Assembly: GCF_048544455.1 (NCBI RefSeq)
Contig: NC_133537.1
Span: 148,158,058-148,222,057 of the forward strand
Direction of reading: 5' to 3'
From: Silene latifolia
Taxonomy: Eukaryota; Streptophyta; Magnoliopsida; Caryophyllales; Caryophyllaceae
DNA length: 64,000 nucleotides
Part shown: piece by piece, positions 51,290 through 62,556 of the stretch
How the letters are laid out: each line of letters begins with the position of its first letter
How positions within the stretch are numbered: position 1 is the first letter of the stretch
Program-made: the position numbers and the translations under genes
The notes under the pieces: generated by a model
Told to the model about the DNA's origin: nothing
The model's database searches: none
Seen by the model: the letters and a program-made list of their open reading frames with translations, nothing else

Positions 51290-51440
51290 TGTACTCGACC
51301 GAGTATGTAGGCACTCGGCCGAGTACTAGGAGGTTAGTAGCTGGCTTAAAAACGCAAATCTGAGTACTCGGCCGAATAGACCAAGTACTTAACCGAGTAG
51401 AGGCTACTCGGCCGAGTAGGCCCAGTACTCGACCGAGTAC
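51290..51440 (+). repeat. CTCGGCCGAG/CTCGACCGAG cluster in leader
   Basis: Seven or so palindrome-like words (ACTCGACCGAGTA, ACTCGGCCGAGTA and variants) within 150 bp, followed by TTATAAAC near 51480 and a CT-rich stretch. Confidence 0.85.
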
Positions 51441-51905
51441 TCCAATTATTCGTGGTTCAGCTTAAATTTTTCCGGAAACCTTATAAACATATTTCTATCA
51501 TTCCTCATGCCTCATACCTTTCTTTTACACACAATTTTTCTCAAAATTTTCTCTCTCAACATAAACTTGGGAGATTTGTGCTAACTTTGTTCTCGGATTT
51601 GTTCTTGCCTTCGCTCTTTCTAAGCAATTTCTGACTTAAGGTAATGCAACTATCAAAAAACTCTTTACTTTTAATCAAATCAAATCGAGTAACTTGCCCC
51701 TAATCTGAAATTTTCTACTCTTTTAATCCAAATATTCATGTTGGTATGATGTTAATTTAGTAGTAATTGCTCTTATTAGTTGTTTTACATATGCAAAAGA
51801 TGGTTTCTAAACTCAAAAACTTCCGATTTTGTACCGCAAATTTCTAGAGTTTTGCCCCAAAATTCTGATTTTTGGTCCCTTAGATTGCCTCTAGGACGTT
51901 ATTAA

Positions 51906-54900
51906 TGTAATACCACGGTTTTATGATCCTAGTTTACTCGGCCGAATAGGGGGAACTCGGTCGAGTAGATTGTCGTGTGACTTCTGGTCAGGCTACTGCC
52001 CAGGAGCACTCGGCCGAGTACCCAGGTACTCGACCGAGTATCCTGTCTGACGGGATTTATTTTCGGGTTTGATTAAGGTGATTAGAGGATATAAATAATT
52101 TGTTTAACAGTTATTAATCCTTTTTATCAAAACCTAAACTACGTATATCATCTCTCTAATCATCCTAATCATTCCTAAGGCGAGTGCGACCAATTGTGAG
52201 TCTAGCTTCCGTCTTTTTGTCCCGATTTCGTTGGTAAGTTTCTAATGTTTTGTTGATCTTTAGTACGTTGTCTTTTAGGGTTTTGCCCTAATTGTTTGTT
52301 TGGGGGAAAACGGGTTTTTGGTATGATTGTGATATAGGGTATGATTGTGATGATTGCTAGGTGAAGGATTCGTAGAGGAACAGTTCTAGCTTCCGCTGTT
52401 TGCTTCTGATTTCGAATTCATAATAAGGTAGGGTTTCCCTACTCAGTTGCCTGTTTAATTGGTTTAAGACGACAATGATTGATGTATTGGCATGATTAGT
52501 ATTGTTATTGCAATTGTGATTCTTGGATGAATTGGCTTGGTTGTTTGTTTGTCTATGGTTCTCAAGGTGCGCCCTCGGCTGAGTGGAGTCATCATCGGGA
52601 ATCGCTTCACGCCCTTGATTCGCCCCTTGTGGTTACCGTCACAAGGGGAATGTGCATATTAATTGACATGAGTTATTCGCGCGTTGCGATGAGTAGGGCT
52701 TAGGTGGGCAAGGCTGCGGTCCCCCCACTGGCGGTGTGGGTCTTGTAGACATGGGCCACATGCCGGTCTGTGGATTTGGGCCACCTACCGATCTGCGGTC
52801 ACGGGCCACCTGCACGCCAAGCCAATCTGTGGACATGAAGCGGTCTTTTGAAAGCCACGCTCGGCGGCGTAAAAATGCTTTTGACCGGATCGCTTTAGAT
52901 CGGTCGGTTTCGTCTCGGTAAAGGTCTCGAAACGATTAGAGATGTTCGGAGTCGGCACCAAGCATTTGTGGGATGCTTGGAACCCGTTCGAATCCACTTT
53001 ATACCTAGGTCAACCAAGGCAAAAAGCGGTGTTTGACATAGGTACTAAAGATAAGGACTCGTCCCCCTTTTAGCATTCTATGCCTAAAATGACTCTCGTG
53101 CGCCCTGGATAAGGCCATCCACTATCCAAAGGTTCTGAGTAAGGGGTGAGGGTATGTATTGGGAAGCCCTTTAATAGGACACCCAATCCCGCCCGCGTTA
53201 GCGGCCTCTACTGATCGATCGTGGTTGTTTAAGTGCAAGAGTTGATAAAGCGGTGTAAATGCATGAATGCACATCCAAAAGTGTTAACCTAACATGTGAG
53301 ATTTCTAAGCCGGTTTGTTAATCCAAATATCAAGCATAAGATGTTAAGTTGGATTTATATTGATTTGCATGTGAAAACGGAAATTAAACATCCATTTACC
53401 AAATTCGGATTACGATGCTTAACACGATTTCATTTATTGAAAAAGGGTGTCAAATGACAAAGTGTAAAAACGAAAGCTTGTCAATCTAATCCGTCATGTA
53501 TTCGGATTAACCGTAATCGAGATCATCCTAGACAAGCGCTAAAAATGAGGCAGAACAGTGCCAGACAGCCCTATTAAGGCGCGAGCCTATTGGCGAGGTA
53601 AGGGGCTCTGCCCAGGTTTTGAAATATGAAAGCAGAGGGCCTCTTGGGGAACGAGCCATGGTGCGAACCAAGAGATGCCTCCTGGTTGTTAAAATGGTTA
53701 TTTAAAACCGTATTTGTGAATAATGATTTGCATGTATTGTTTGCGTGACTCGGAATAATCATTATTGTGTTAGTAACATTCGTTGTCGGATTTGCATATT
53801 TGAAAAGTATAGTTTACAAGTAAAAATGTAAAATGGTTGATTTGAACTAATCATGTTAAGTTCATTTCTTTGTAATTAGTCAAGTTAATCATCGTACCCG
53901 GATTAAACCGACATGGTATAAAGAATCAAGGATGATTATGAATTATGACTAATATATTTACAAATGTAAACAAATGAGGAAAATGGTAAATAAAAGAAAA
54001 GGGTGTTAAAATACTCATTAAAATGTAATTAACCATAAAGTCATCGAGTCACGGAATAAACCGTCATGGTATAAGGAACCAAGGATGATTTTTGTAATGG
54101 TCAAAATATGTTTTATCATAAAAATGAAATTAAATGTTTGAAATGGTAAAAACCGTAAAAGGAAAGAAGTAAAAATAAAAGAAAGTGTTGAAGGAAAGAC
54201 GAGAACAAGCACGGATGAGTCTGACCTGGACACCCACAAGAGGCGCGAGCTTCCATGCATAGCAAGGAGCTTCTGTCTCAGGCCAAAACTCGGTTTTGGC
54301 TCGTCTAACCTATATTTGAACCGTGTTATGCATTGTTCATGCTTATAAACTGATCAAAACATTAAAGACATGAATTAAAGTGAGATATTTACACCCTCAA
54401 ACTTACGTATTTTGATGTTTGCAAAGTAGACGACTTTAGAGACGGTTTTCTCGTTGTGACTAATCGCGATCAAAGAAGTTTAGAAAGGTGCCTTAAAAAA
54501 GGATTTTGTTTTGAAAATATGTTAATTAAAACATGTTGATTGATGAATTGAGTTGGTCAAATAGGTCGGTCGAATGCACGGCGACGGTACCAAACAAAAT
54601 GTGTAAGGCTTGTGTTTACGATCGGTAGGTCGTAAACACGTGTCGATTTTGTGACTTAGGAAGTTGGGTCTAGAAGTTTAAGGGAGAGGTGAAGGGGCGG
54701 ACGCTCGCGTGAAGATTGTAGTGTGTGATGGTGGGTATTTATAGAGAAATGTGGGATGGTAGGTCGGTTGTGTTTGCTTAGAGGCTAAGCAGACACCCCA
54801 TTGAGGCGCGAGCTACCTCGTGATACAAATGGGTGTATTGTCCTTTTCAATTTGGACGTGGCCTATTCTCCATCCATTATTGATTTGTGGTAATCAAATA

Positions 54901-55852
54901 GGATGTCGTGTAACAATATGGGCATCTAATAAGATGATTTTGGTGTTACTTGAGGTAGGTGTTTTGTGTGCTTGACTCGGGTTTGACCCGTGTGAGTCGG
55001 GATTTGAATTTCGAGTCAGTTTTTGGCCCGGTGTCGGTTTTGACTCTAGTTAGGGTCATTTTAATGTAAATGACATGATGAAGACATTCATGGCATTATT
55101 TTTTACATTCGATATTTGGGTTGACTCGGGTTGACTCGAGTTGCGGGTTTCTGAGTCGGTTTTGGGTTCGAAGACGGTTAAACTCTAAATAGTGTTATTT
55201 TAATGCAAATGAAATTAGAAAACTTTTGAAATCATTTTTCATATCCGAGTAGTGCATTAAACTGTATCATGTATAGCCAATCTACGCACGCATATCAAAA
55301 ACACTTTATAGTCCGATCATCATCGAGTGGTTATTGGAAGGTGCAGATACTGGGTATCTATAGGTCTCCTATTACGATGGGAACCCGGAAGAGCTACACA
55401 CTTCGGTGTGTAGTCAGTTATTGGATAATGATGGAGTTTGGAGGAAAATGTATTGAATGGCTTGGGTTTTTTTGTTGCCTTTCTTATTTCGATTATTCAG
55501 TGAACCAACCCCGTTTATTGTTTTACAAAACTATGGTGATCCATTCGGGGATGGTGAACAGATACTGACATGTGATGATCTTATGGTACGGGATCGAGCA
55601 AGGGAGAGTCATCACCTAGAGTCTTAGCTTCCGCTGTCATGAGTCTTTTGATACTTTATGAGCTGTAGTTGGGTTACATTTCTTATACTTTGGTTGTGGT
55701 TTTTGAGATATGTAATAAGTTTAACTTTATACTTTATTAATTGTTCTTTTATGGTCCCTATTAATCTACTTGCCTCGGGTAACCGAGATGGTAACACCTT
55801 TATATACTAGGGTGGTCCTTGGTAAGGCGCCTTTGTATATGAGCGTGTTACA
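51906..55852 (+). repeat. 5' LTR of second Tekay element (with insertion)
   Basis: About 1.32 kb of native LTR once 52744-55367 is set aside. Order: CTCGACCGAG cluster 51930-52050, TATA box GGATATAAATAA near 52090, leader, then the end at 55852 (GAGCGTGTTACA). Confidence 0.88.
52744..55362 (-). mobile_element. Ogre/Retand-like solo LTR
   Basis: A 2.6-kb segment flanked by the perfect duplicate GGTCT (52739-52743 and 55363-55367). On the minus strand it starts ATAGATACCCAGTATCTGCA (after one T) and ends CATGTCTACA. The start and long non-coding LTR are typical of Tat-lineage Ogre/Retand elements. No internal region or second LTR is present, so it is a solo LTR left by LTR-LTR recombination. 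A unit of about 35 bp containing AGGCGCGAGC recurs at 53577, 54240 and 54804. Confidence 0.78.
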
Positions 55853-55855
55853 AAG

Positions 55856-55868
55856 TGGTATTAGAGCG
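55856..55868 (+). promoter_or_regulatory. Primer binding site (tRNA-Met), second Tekay element
   Basis: TGGTATTAGAGCG, three bases (AAG) after the LTR end at 55852. Confidence 0.85.
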
Positions 55869-56224
55869 ACGATTTTGGAACCTAAAACCAATGAACAAAA
55901 CGAACATAGGGTGTCTAATTAAAATGAACCCGGGTAAGAGTTGTTTGGAGCTACCGCAAAGGCTTAGGAGACGTCCTAAAGCTGCATTTTGGCCCTTACA
56001 ACTTTGAGCCGGTCATTGTGGGGAGTTTTTGGGGAACCGTTACATGCGTTACATATATATGTTTCTTCTGGGATGTTGGAATGGATTGAAAGTATATGAT
56101 TGCATGAATAGAAGAGTATTGTTGATTATATGAAACATGTTTGGGTGTTATTACTTGGCTTTGATTGATAGTAACATGATTAGGAATGATGTATGTAAAG
56201 ATATATGTGATGTTAAAGCCGAAG

Positions 56225-56495
56225 GGTAGATCGTTTGGCATGATTCGGCCGAGCAGGGCGGGTACTCGACCGAGTAGGGGATACTCAGCCAAGTAGCCAA
56301 GCACTCGACAGAGTATGGGTACGTGAGAATAGTAGCTACTGGTCATGACCACTCGGCCGAGTAAGAGGGGCACTCGACCGAGTGGGACGTACTCGACCGA
56401 GTGCCTCGAGTACTCGACCGAGTAGGCTTTATGTGTTTTGGAGCTCAGTTGCTGGAGTAGGCTTCATGTACTTCTAGGTACTCGACCGAGTACTT
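56225..56495 (+). repeat. CTCGACCGAG cluster in leader of second Tekay element
   Basis: About nine palindrome-like words (CTCGGCCGAG, CTCGACCGAG and one-base variants) between the primer site and the gag start, the densest such cluster in the Tekay elements here. Confidence 0.85.
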
Positions 56496-56568
56496 CTTTG
56501 GCGGATGTTTTGTTTATTTTGAGCCGTACGCTATGTGCTTATGTTTATCTTGGTTATATCAGCTCAAA

Positions 56569-57680
56569 ATGCCACCAAAGAGATCGGTCGCGTACATTCA
56601 GGCATCAGAGATGACTCTGGACGAGGTTGCCACAATAATTGAGCAATAAGACGCCCTCATTGAGGCACTCAAGAATGTGGGAAAAGGGGAAGAGAACCCA
56701 GTGGATGCATCCTGGCTTTGCACCACCATTTCTCGCTTCAATCCCACTACCTATGAGGGCACTGGTGAGCCAAAGCTGCTTGATAATTGGCATCGGGAGA
56801 TGGAGAGTGTGTTAGAGGTAGCTAAGTGCCGAAGGAGATGATGGTAGAACAGGCTGCGTTCTACCTAAGGGGTGAGGCCGGGGTTTGGTGGTAGGATGAG
56901 AGGGAAGAGGCTCGTGCTTACTACAGGAATTTGGATCAAACTGTTATTCCATGGGTGGGATTCAAGAGCGTTATGAGAGATCACTTTGTGTCGGAGCACA
57001 TTCGCCATAAGTTGAGAGCGGAGTTCGATTCCTTTTCCATGGCTGATAGCATGACTGTCACCGAGTACTATCACCGGTTTATCGAAATGTCGCGGTACGC
57101 GGAGGATATGCAACTAAGTCAACGGAGCTTGGCTCTTCGGTTTGAGAAGGGGTTAGCATTGAGGATCATGGATAGGCTACGAGCTGGGGTACTCATGGAT
57201 CTGAAAGAGGTTTATGCAAGGGGCGGGGCACGCTGAGAGGCTAGTGGACTTCGCCAAAGAGGCTAAAGAAAAGGGTGCTGAAAAGAAAAAGGTTGAGAGT
57301 GAGGATGGAAATCAATCGGGCCACAAGAGGAGCAATTATAATCAGGTTAGGACTTTTTTTGGAGGATCTAATTATGGAGGGGGATCTCAAACTTGGGGAA
57401 GATGAGGCGTTCGGATTACTAGTGATAACTCCAATCTTACGTGTTTCAACTACGGTGGTACGGGTCACAAGAGGTAGGAGTGTACGAGTGCTGCAAGAGG
57501 AGGAGGTTTTCCAAGGTCATAACAAGGGAACTTTTCGCATGCTCCAAGTCATAGTTTCTCTAGTAATAGGCAAGCTTGGTCGTGGGGTAACCATGGAGGC
57601 CAAAACAACAACAATAGCGGCTACAACCGCAATAATGGAGGGTCCTATCAGCGTTCAAACAACAGTGTGACGAAGAACTC
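56569..57680 (+). pseudogene. gag: Gag region of second Tekay element
   Basis: Starts MPPKRSVAYIQASEMTLDEV. The capsid region has WHREMESVLE, FYLRGEAG, GFKSVMRDHFVSEHIRHKLR, AEFDSFSMADSMTVTEYYHR and LALRFEKGL. A Lys/Glu-rich stretch and a zinc-knuckle region (near 57430-57490) follow, then an Asn/Gly-rich tail. Homologous to the intact gag at 5162-6331. Broken. Confidence 0.8.
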
Positions 57681-57699
57681 GACTGCCAAACCTACCACT

Positions 57700-58240
57700 T
57701 CAGCAAATACGATCCTGGGTGGAGGCCAGAAGAATAGTGGGAAGCTTTTTATGATGGGCAAGCAGGAAGCTGAGGATGATGCTCATGTTGTTACTGGTAC
57801 TTTCCTTGTTCATAATAAGCCGTCTTTTACTCTGTTTGATTCAGGGGCAACCCACTCTTTTGTATTTAGAAGTCATGCCTTAGCTATGGATTTGGAACAA
57901 TATGAGTTGGTAAAAGATAACGTGTTTATACCTTCAAGGGAGTCAGTTTCATGTTCTTAGTTATATCGAGGGGTGTCCATGATGGTTGGACAAGTAGACT
58001 TACCGGTCAATCTGTTAGAGTTTCCTATGGATGGGATTGAGGTAATAGTCGAGATGGACTGGTTGGGCAAGTATGAGGCTAAGATAGCTTGTCGGCAAAA
58101 GAGAGTGTCTTTAAAAGGGCCTAAGGGAGTCAAAGTGTCATATAGGGGGTTAGTGGTAAAGCCTAAGATGAAGTTGATCACGGTAATGACTTTAAAGTCG
58201 TGTTTGAGAAAGAAGTGTCTTTTAATCCTTTGTCATGTAA
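57700..58240 (+). pseudogene. Protease region of second Tekay element
   Basis: Contains the aspartic-protease motif TLFDSGATHSF (near 57830) and the C-terminal flap-side segment IEVIVEMDWLGKYEAKIACR (near 58040), the usual spacing for Ty3/Gypsy protease. Confidence 0.8.
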
Positions 58241-59130
58241 GGGATATGCGGGTAGATGAGCCATCAGCATCTGATATACCATTGGTTGGGGAGTTTGGTG
58301 ATGTTTTTCCAGATGAGATACCGGGGTTGCTTCCAAAGAGGGACATCGACTTTAGTGTTGAACTCAAACCGGGGACGGGACCTATATCTAAAGCACCATA
58401 CCGGATGAGACCTAAATAGTTGGAAGAGTTGAAGAAATAGCTGAGTGAGTTGTTAGACAAGGGGTACATTCGACCTAGTGTATCACCTTGAGTGCACCAG
58501 TTTTGTTCGCGAAAAAGAAAGACGGGAGTATGAGGCTGTGCATCGACTATAGAGAGTTAAACCATGTCACCGTGAAGAACAAGTATCCTTTGCTAAGGAT
58601 TGACGATCTTTTCGACCAGCTGAGTGGCGGAGGAGTGTTTTCTAAGATCGATTTGAGGTCGGGTTATCACCAGTTGAAGATAGTAGATGAGGATATTCCA
58701 AAGACAGCTTTTCGGTCGCGGCATGGTCACTATGAGTATGTGGTGATGCCTTTTGGGTTGACTAATGCACTAGCAATATTCATGGATCTTATGAACCGGA
58801 TCTTCAGCCCGTTCTTGGATAGGTTTGTGGTTGTCTTTATTAATGACATCTTGATCTACTCTAAGACTAGGGAGGAGCACGAAGAGCACCTACGGTTGGT
58901 ACTACAGACCTTGTGAGATAATCAGTTGTAAGCCAAGCTATCTAAGTGCAAGTTCTGGTTAAAGAAAGTGGCTTTTCTGGGCCATGTGATCTCAAGAGAT
59001 GGAGTGTCTGTGGATCCTAGTAAGATTGAGGCAGTGTCAAACTGGGAGGCACCAAAGAATGTTTCTGAGATCCGGAGTTTCTTGGGTTTAGCTGGCTACT
59101 ACAGGAGGTTTGTGAAGACTTCTCTAAGAT
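58241..59130 (+). pseudogene. Reverse transcriptase region of second Tekay element
   Basis: Contains [58 protein letters not shown], the catalytic-box region near 58845 ([15 protein letters not shown]) and the thumb stretch ([19 protein letters not shown]). Synthesises element cDNA in intact relatives. Broken. Confidence 0.85.
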
Positions 59131-59140
59131 CGATAGGCCT

Positions 59141-59869
59141 ATGACAGCTTTGATGAGGAAAGAGACCAGATTTTGTTGGGATGAGAGTTGTGAAACAGCG
59201 TTCCAAACCTTGAAGGAGCGTTTGACCACAACTCCTATTCTAGCTCTACCTGAGGGAAGTGAGAAATTTGAGGTATATACCGATGCTTCAAAGAAGAGGT
59301 TGGGTTGTGTCTTGATGCAGAATAGGAAAGTTATCGCTTATGCTTCGAGTCAGCTGAAGCCGTACGAGAACTATCCTACTCACGATTTAGAATTGGGTGC
59401 CGTGGTTTTTGCTCTAAATATTTGGAGACGCTATCTCTATGGGGCGACCTTTAAGGTGTTTTCAGATCATAAGAGCTTGAAGTACATCTACACACAGAAA
59501 GAGTTAAACATGCGTCGGAGACGATGGATGGAGTTGATTGGAGACTACGATATGGAAATAATCTATCATGAGGGGAAGGCTAATGTGGTGGCGGATGCCT
59601 TGAGTAGGAAGAGTATGCATTCGTTGTGCACTGATATGTCTTTGATGAAACTGGGGGATGAGATGATTAAGATGGGGGTCCATATGATTCGAAAGGGCGA
59701 TGCCATCGGTGACTTGACTATGGAGCCGGATTTGTATGATGACATAAAGAGGAAACAGGAACTTGAGCCCAAGATTCAGGAGTTGAAGTCAAGGGTAGCG
59801 AGTGGCACAGTTTCGAGGTTAGTGTTCATTTTGATGAGAGGTGGTGTGTACCTACTGACATTAACTTGA
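59141..59869 (+). pseudogene. RNase H region of second Tekay element
   Basis: RNase H fold with [33 protein letters not shown]-like stretch (as [16 protein letters not shown]), [20 protein letters not shown] and [13 protein letters not shown]. This part is open over its full length. Confidence 0.85.
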
Positions 59870-60930
59870 AGAAGTTGATCATGACGGAGGCTCATTTCAC
59901 TCCTTATTCCGTATATCTGGGTGGTGACAAGCTTTATAAGGATTTAAAGAAGACATTTTGGTGGCCTAATATGAAGAGAGAGATTGCTGAGACCGTGGCT
60001 AGGTGTTTAATGTGTCAAAGGGTAAAGGGAGAACAACGAAGACCACAAGGTAAGATTCAGTCAATTAAGGTACCGGAATGAAAATAGGAGTCGATCTCTA
60101 TGGACTTCATCGTGGGGTTACCAAGGACTCAGCAAGGTAACAATATGATTTGGGTTATCGTCGACCGTTTAGCAAAGTCAGCTCACTTTATTCCAATGAA
60201 AGACACTTGGAGTAAGATTCAGCTAGCTTTGGGGTACACAGGAAGCATGTGGTTTGGTTATATGGGGTACCAAAGGATATAGTGTCGGATCGAGATGCGC
60301 AGTTCATATCACGGTTTTGGCAAGAGCTGCAGAAATTGATGGGAACTACCTTAAAGACGAGTACAACATTTCATCCTACGACAGATGGTCAGACTGAAAG
60401 GATTATCAAGACTCTAGAGGACATGTTACGAGCTTGTGCTATGGAATTTGGTGGAAGTTGAGAGGATAGGCTGGACTTGATTGATTTTTCATACAACAAC
60501 AGCTATCACTCTAGCATTAGGATGACACCTTTTGAGGCTTTATATGGCAGGAAGTGCAGGAGTCCGGTATGTTGGGATGATAGTGCTGAGGCTGTGGTTT
60601 TGGGGCCACAGATGGTGCAGGACATGATTGAGCAAGTACACTTGATTCGCCAGAAGATGAAAGTAGCTCAAGATAGGCAAAAGAGTTACGCGGACTTGCA
60701 TCGTAGGGACATTGAGTTCGCAGTACGTGACAAGGTTCTCTTGAAAGTGTCACCTTTGCGAGGAGTAATGAGGTTCAGCAAGCGAGGAAAGTTGAGTCAG
60801 AAGTTCATCGGTCCTTATGAGATTTTGGACCAGATAGGTGAAGTAGCCTATCGGCTAGCTTTACCACCATCGCTTGACCGGGTTCATAATGTGTTTTATG
60901 TATCACAACTCCGGAAGTATGTGAGTGATC
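59866..60930 (+). pseudogene. Integrase region of second Tekay element
   Basis: The N-terminal zinc region has WWPNMKREIAETVARCLMCQ. The DDE core has [40 protein letters not shown] and the DGQTERIIKTLEDMLRA segment. The C-terminal GPY-type stretch (KFIGPYEILDQIGEVAYRLA) follows. Inserts cDNA into chromatin in intact relatives. Broken. Confidence 0.85.
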
Positions 60931-60939
60931 CCTCACATG

Positions 60940-61166
60940 TACTTGAGGTTGAGAATATCGAGTTAGATGAGTCTCTAACGTATGCGGAGGTTCCTAAGGA
61001 GATCTTAAACCATAAGGTGCGCAAGACAAGGAACGGCGAGACCGTCTTATGTAAGGTTCTATGGTCTAATCACAATGTGGAAGAGGCCACTTGGGAACCG
61101 GAAGAGTCTATGAGAGATCGCTTTCCTCACCTTTTAGATCGGGTATGTGTGGTTAGGGGGACGTAA
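60940..61166 (+). pseudogene. Chromodomain of second Tekay element
   Basis: LTYAEVPKEILNHKVRKTRN, CKVLWSNHNVEEATWEPEES is a chromodomain fused to the integrase C-terminus. It marks the element as a chromovirus and in the family directs insertion to heterochromatin. Confidence 0.85.
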
Positions 61167-61380
61167 CCGTTGTCTTTTAAGGGGGATAGGAGATGGTCGC
61201 ATGTTTTTTTTTTTGTTAGTTTGAGGTCGAGCTGGTTGTGTTGTTTATATCTTTGAGCTATAGTTAGGTTGTTTTGTTGGCCATAGTTGGTGTCTTTAGT
61301 ACCTTTGGGTAGTTGGTGTTACTTTTGTTTTGGGTAAGGTATGAACTTCGGGGACGAAGTTCGTTTTAAGGAGGGAAGAC
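61167..61380 (+). other. 3' untranslated region and polypurine tract
   Basis: Short non-coding stretch ending TTTTAAGGAGGGAAGAC at 61380, directly before the right LTR. The phrase GAACTTCGGGGACGAAGTTC is an inverted repeat just upstream, shared with the gag-only element (AACTTCGGCCCCGAAGTT, 3173-3190). Confidence 0.8.
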
Positions 61381-62556
61381 TGTAATACCACGGTTTTCTA
61401 ATCCTAGTCTACTCGGCCGAATAGAGGGAACTCGGTCGAGTAGATTGTCATGTGACTTCTGGTCATGCTACTGCCCAGGAGCACTCAACCGAGTAGTGAG
61501 ATACTCTGCCGAGTAAGTCGTACTCGGCCGAGTACCCCGGGTACTCGACCGAGTATCCGGTCTGACGGAATTTATTTCCGCGGTTTGATTAAGGTGATTA
61601 GAGGATATAAATAATTCGTTTAACAGTTACTAATCCTTTTTATCAAAACCTAAATTATGTATATCATTTTTCTAATCATCCTAATCATCCAAAGGCAATG
61701 AGTCTAGCTTCCGTCTTTTTGTCCCGATTTCATTGGTAAGTTTTTAATATTTTGTTGATCTTTAGTACGTTGTCTTTTAGGGTTTTGCCCTAATTGGTAG
61801 TTTGGGGGAAAAGGGGTTTTTTGGTACGATTGTGACATAGGTTATGATTGTGATGATTGCTAGGTGAAGGATTCGTAGAGGAACAGGTCTAGCTTCTGCT
61901 GTTTGCTTGTGATTTCGGATTTATAATAAGGTAGGGTTTTCCTACTCAGTTGCATGTTTAATTGGTTTAAGACGATAATGATTGATGTATTGGCATGATT
62001 AGTATTGTTATTGCAATTGTAATTCTTGGATGAATTGGCTTGGTTGTTTGTTTGTCTATGGTTCTTGAGGTGCGCCCTCGGTTGAGTGGAGTCATCATCG
62101 GGAATGGCTTCACGCCCTTGATTCGTCCCTTATGGTTCCCATCACAAGGGGGATGTGCACATTAATGGACATGGGTTATTCGCTTGTTGAGATGAGCGGG
62201 GCTTAGGTGGGCAAGGCTGCGGTCCCCCACTGGCGGTGTGGGTCTCCTGTTGCGATGGGAACCCGATAGGGCTACACACTTCGGTGTGTAGTCGATTACT
62301 GGATACTGATGGAGTTTGGAGGAATGTGTATTGAGTGACTTGGGTGTTATTTTGTTGCCTTTCTTATTTCGATTATTCGGTGAACTGACTCCGTTTATTG
62401 TTTTACAAAACTGTGGTGATCCATTCGGAGATGGTGAGCAGATATTGACAGGTGATGATCTTATGGTAGCTGCAGGATCGAGGAAGGGAGAGTCATCACC
62501 TAGAGTCTTAGCTTCCGCTGTCATGAGTCTTTTGATACTTTATGAGTTGTAGTTGG
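61381..62556 (+). repeat. 3' LTR of second Tekay element, first part
   Basis: Matches 51906 onward. The CTCGGCCGAG cluster lies at 61405-61560 and the TATA box GGATATAAATAA near 61610. Interrupted at 62557 by an Athila-like LTR; the remainder is outside the window. Confidence 0.9.

Larger units (their letters stand above)
49167..51905 (+). mobile_element. Tekay-type chromovirus (first copy), 5' part
   Basis: Starts TGTAATAGCCGCC inside the Athila integrase. It comprises an LTR (49167-50474), a tRNA-Met primer site (50478) and leader DNA that aligns with the leader of the second Tekay element (AATTTTGGAACCTGAACCAA against 55872). A (TG)n microsatellite and a CTCGGCCGAG cluster lie in the leader. 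At 51905 the second Tekay element is inserted, so the coding part and 3' LTR would be beyond the window. Confidence 0.75.
51906..62556 (+). mobile_element. Tekay-type chromovirus (second copy), near complete
   Basis: A Ty3/Gypsy Del/Tekay element on +. LTRs start TGTAATACCACGG (51906 and 61381) and end GTGTTACA (55852). The tRNA-Met primer site is at 55856 and the purine tract GGAGGGAAGAC before 61381. Regions in order: gag, protease, RT, RNase H, integrase, chromodomain. All domains are recognisable but the coding region is broken, with on the order of ten interruptions. Its left LTR holds an Ogre/Retand-like solo LTR; its right LTR is cut by an Athila-like LTR at 62557. The LTR copies differ by a few percent, suggesting a fairly recent insertion. 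Confidence 0.9.
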
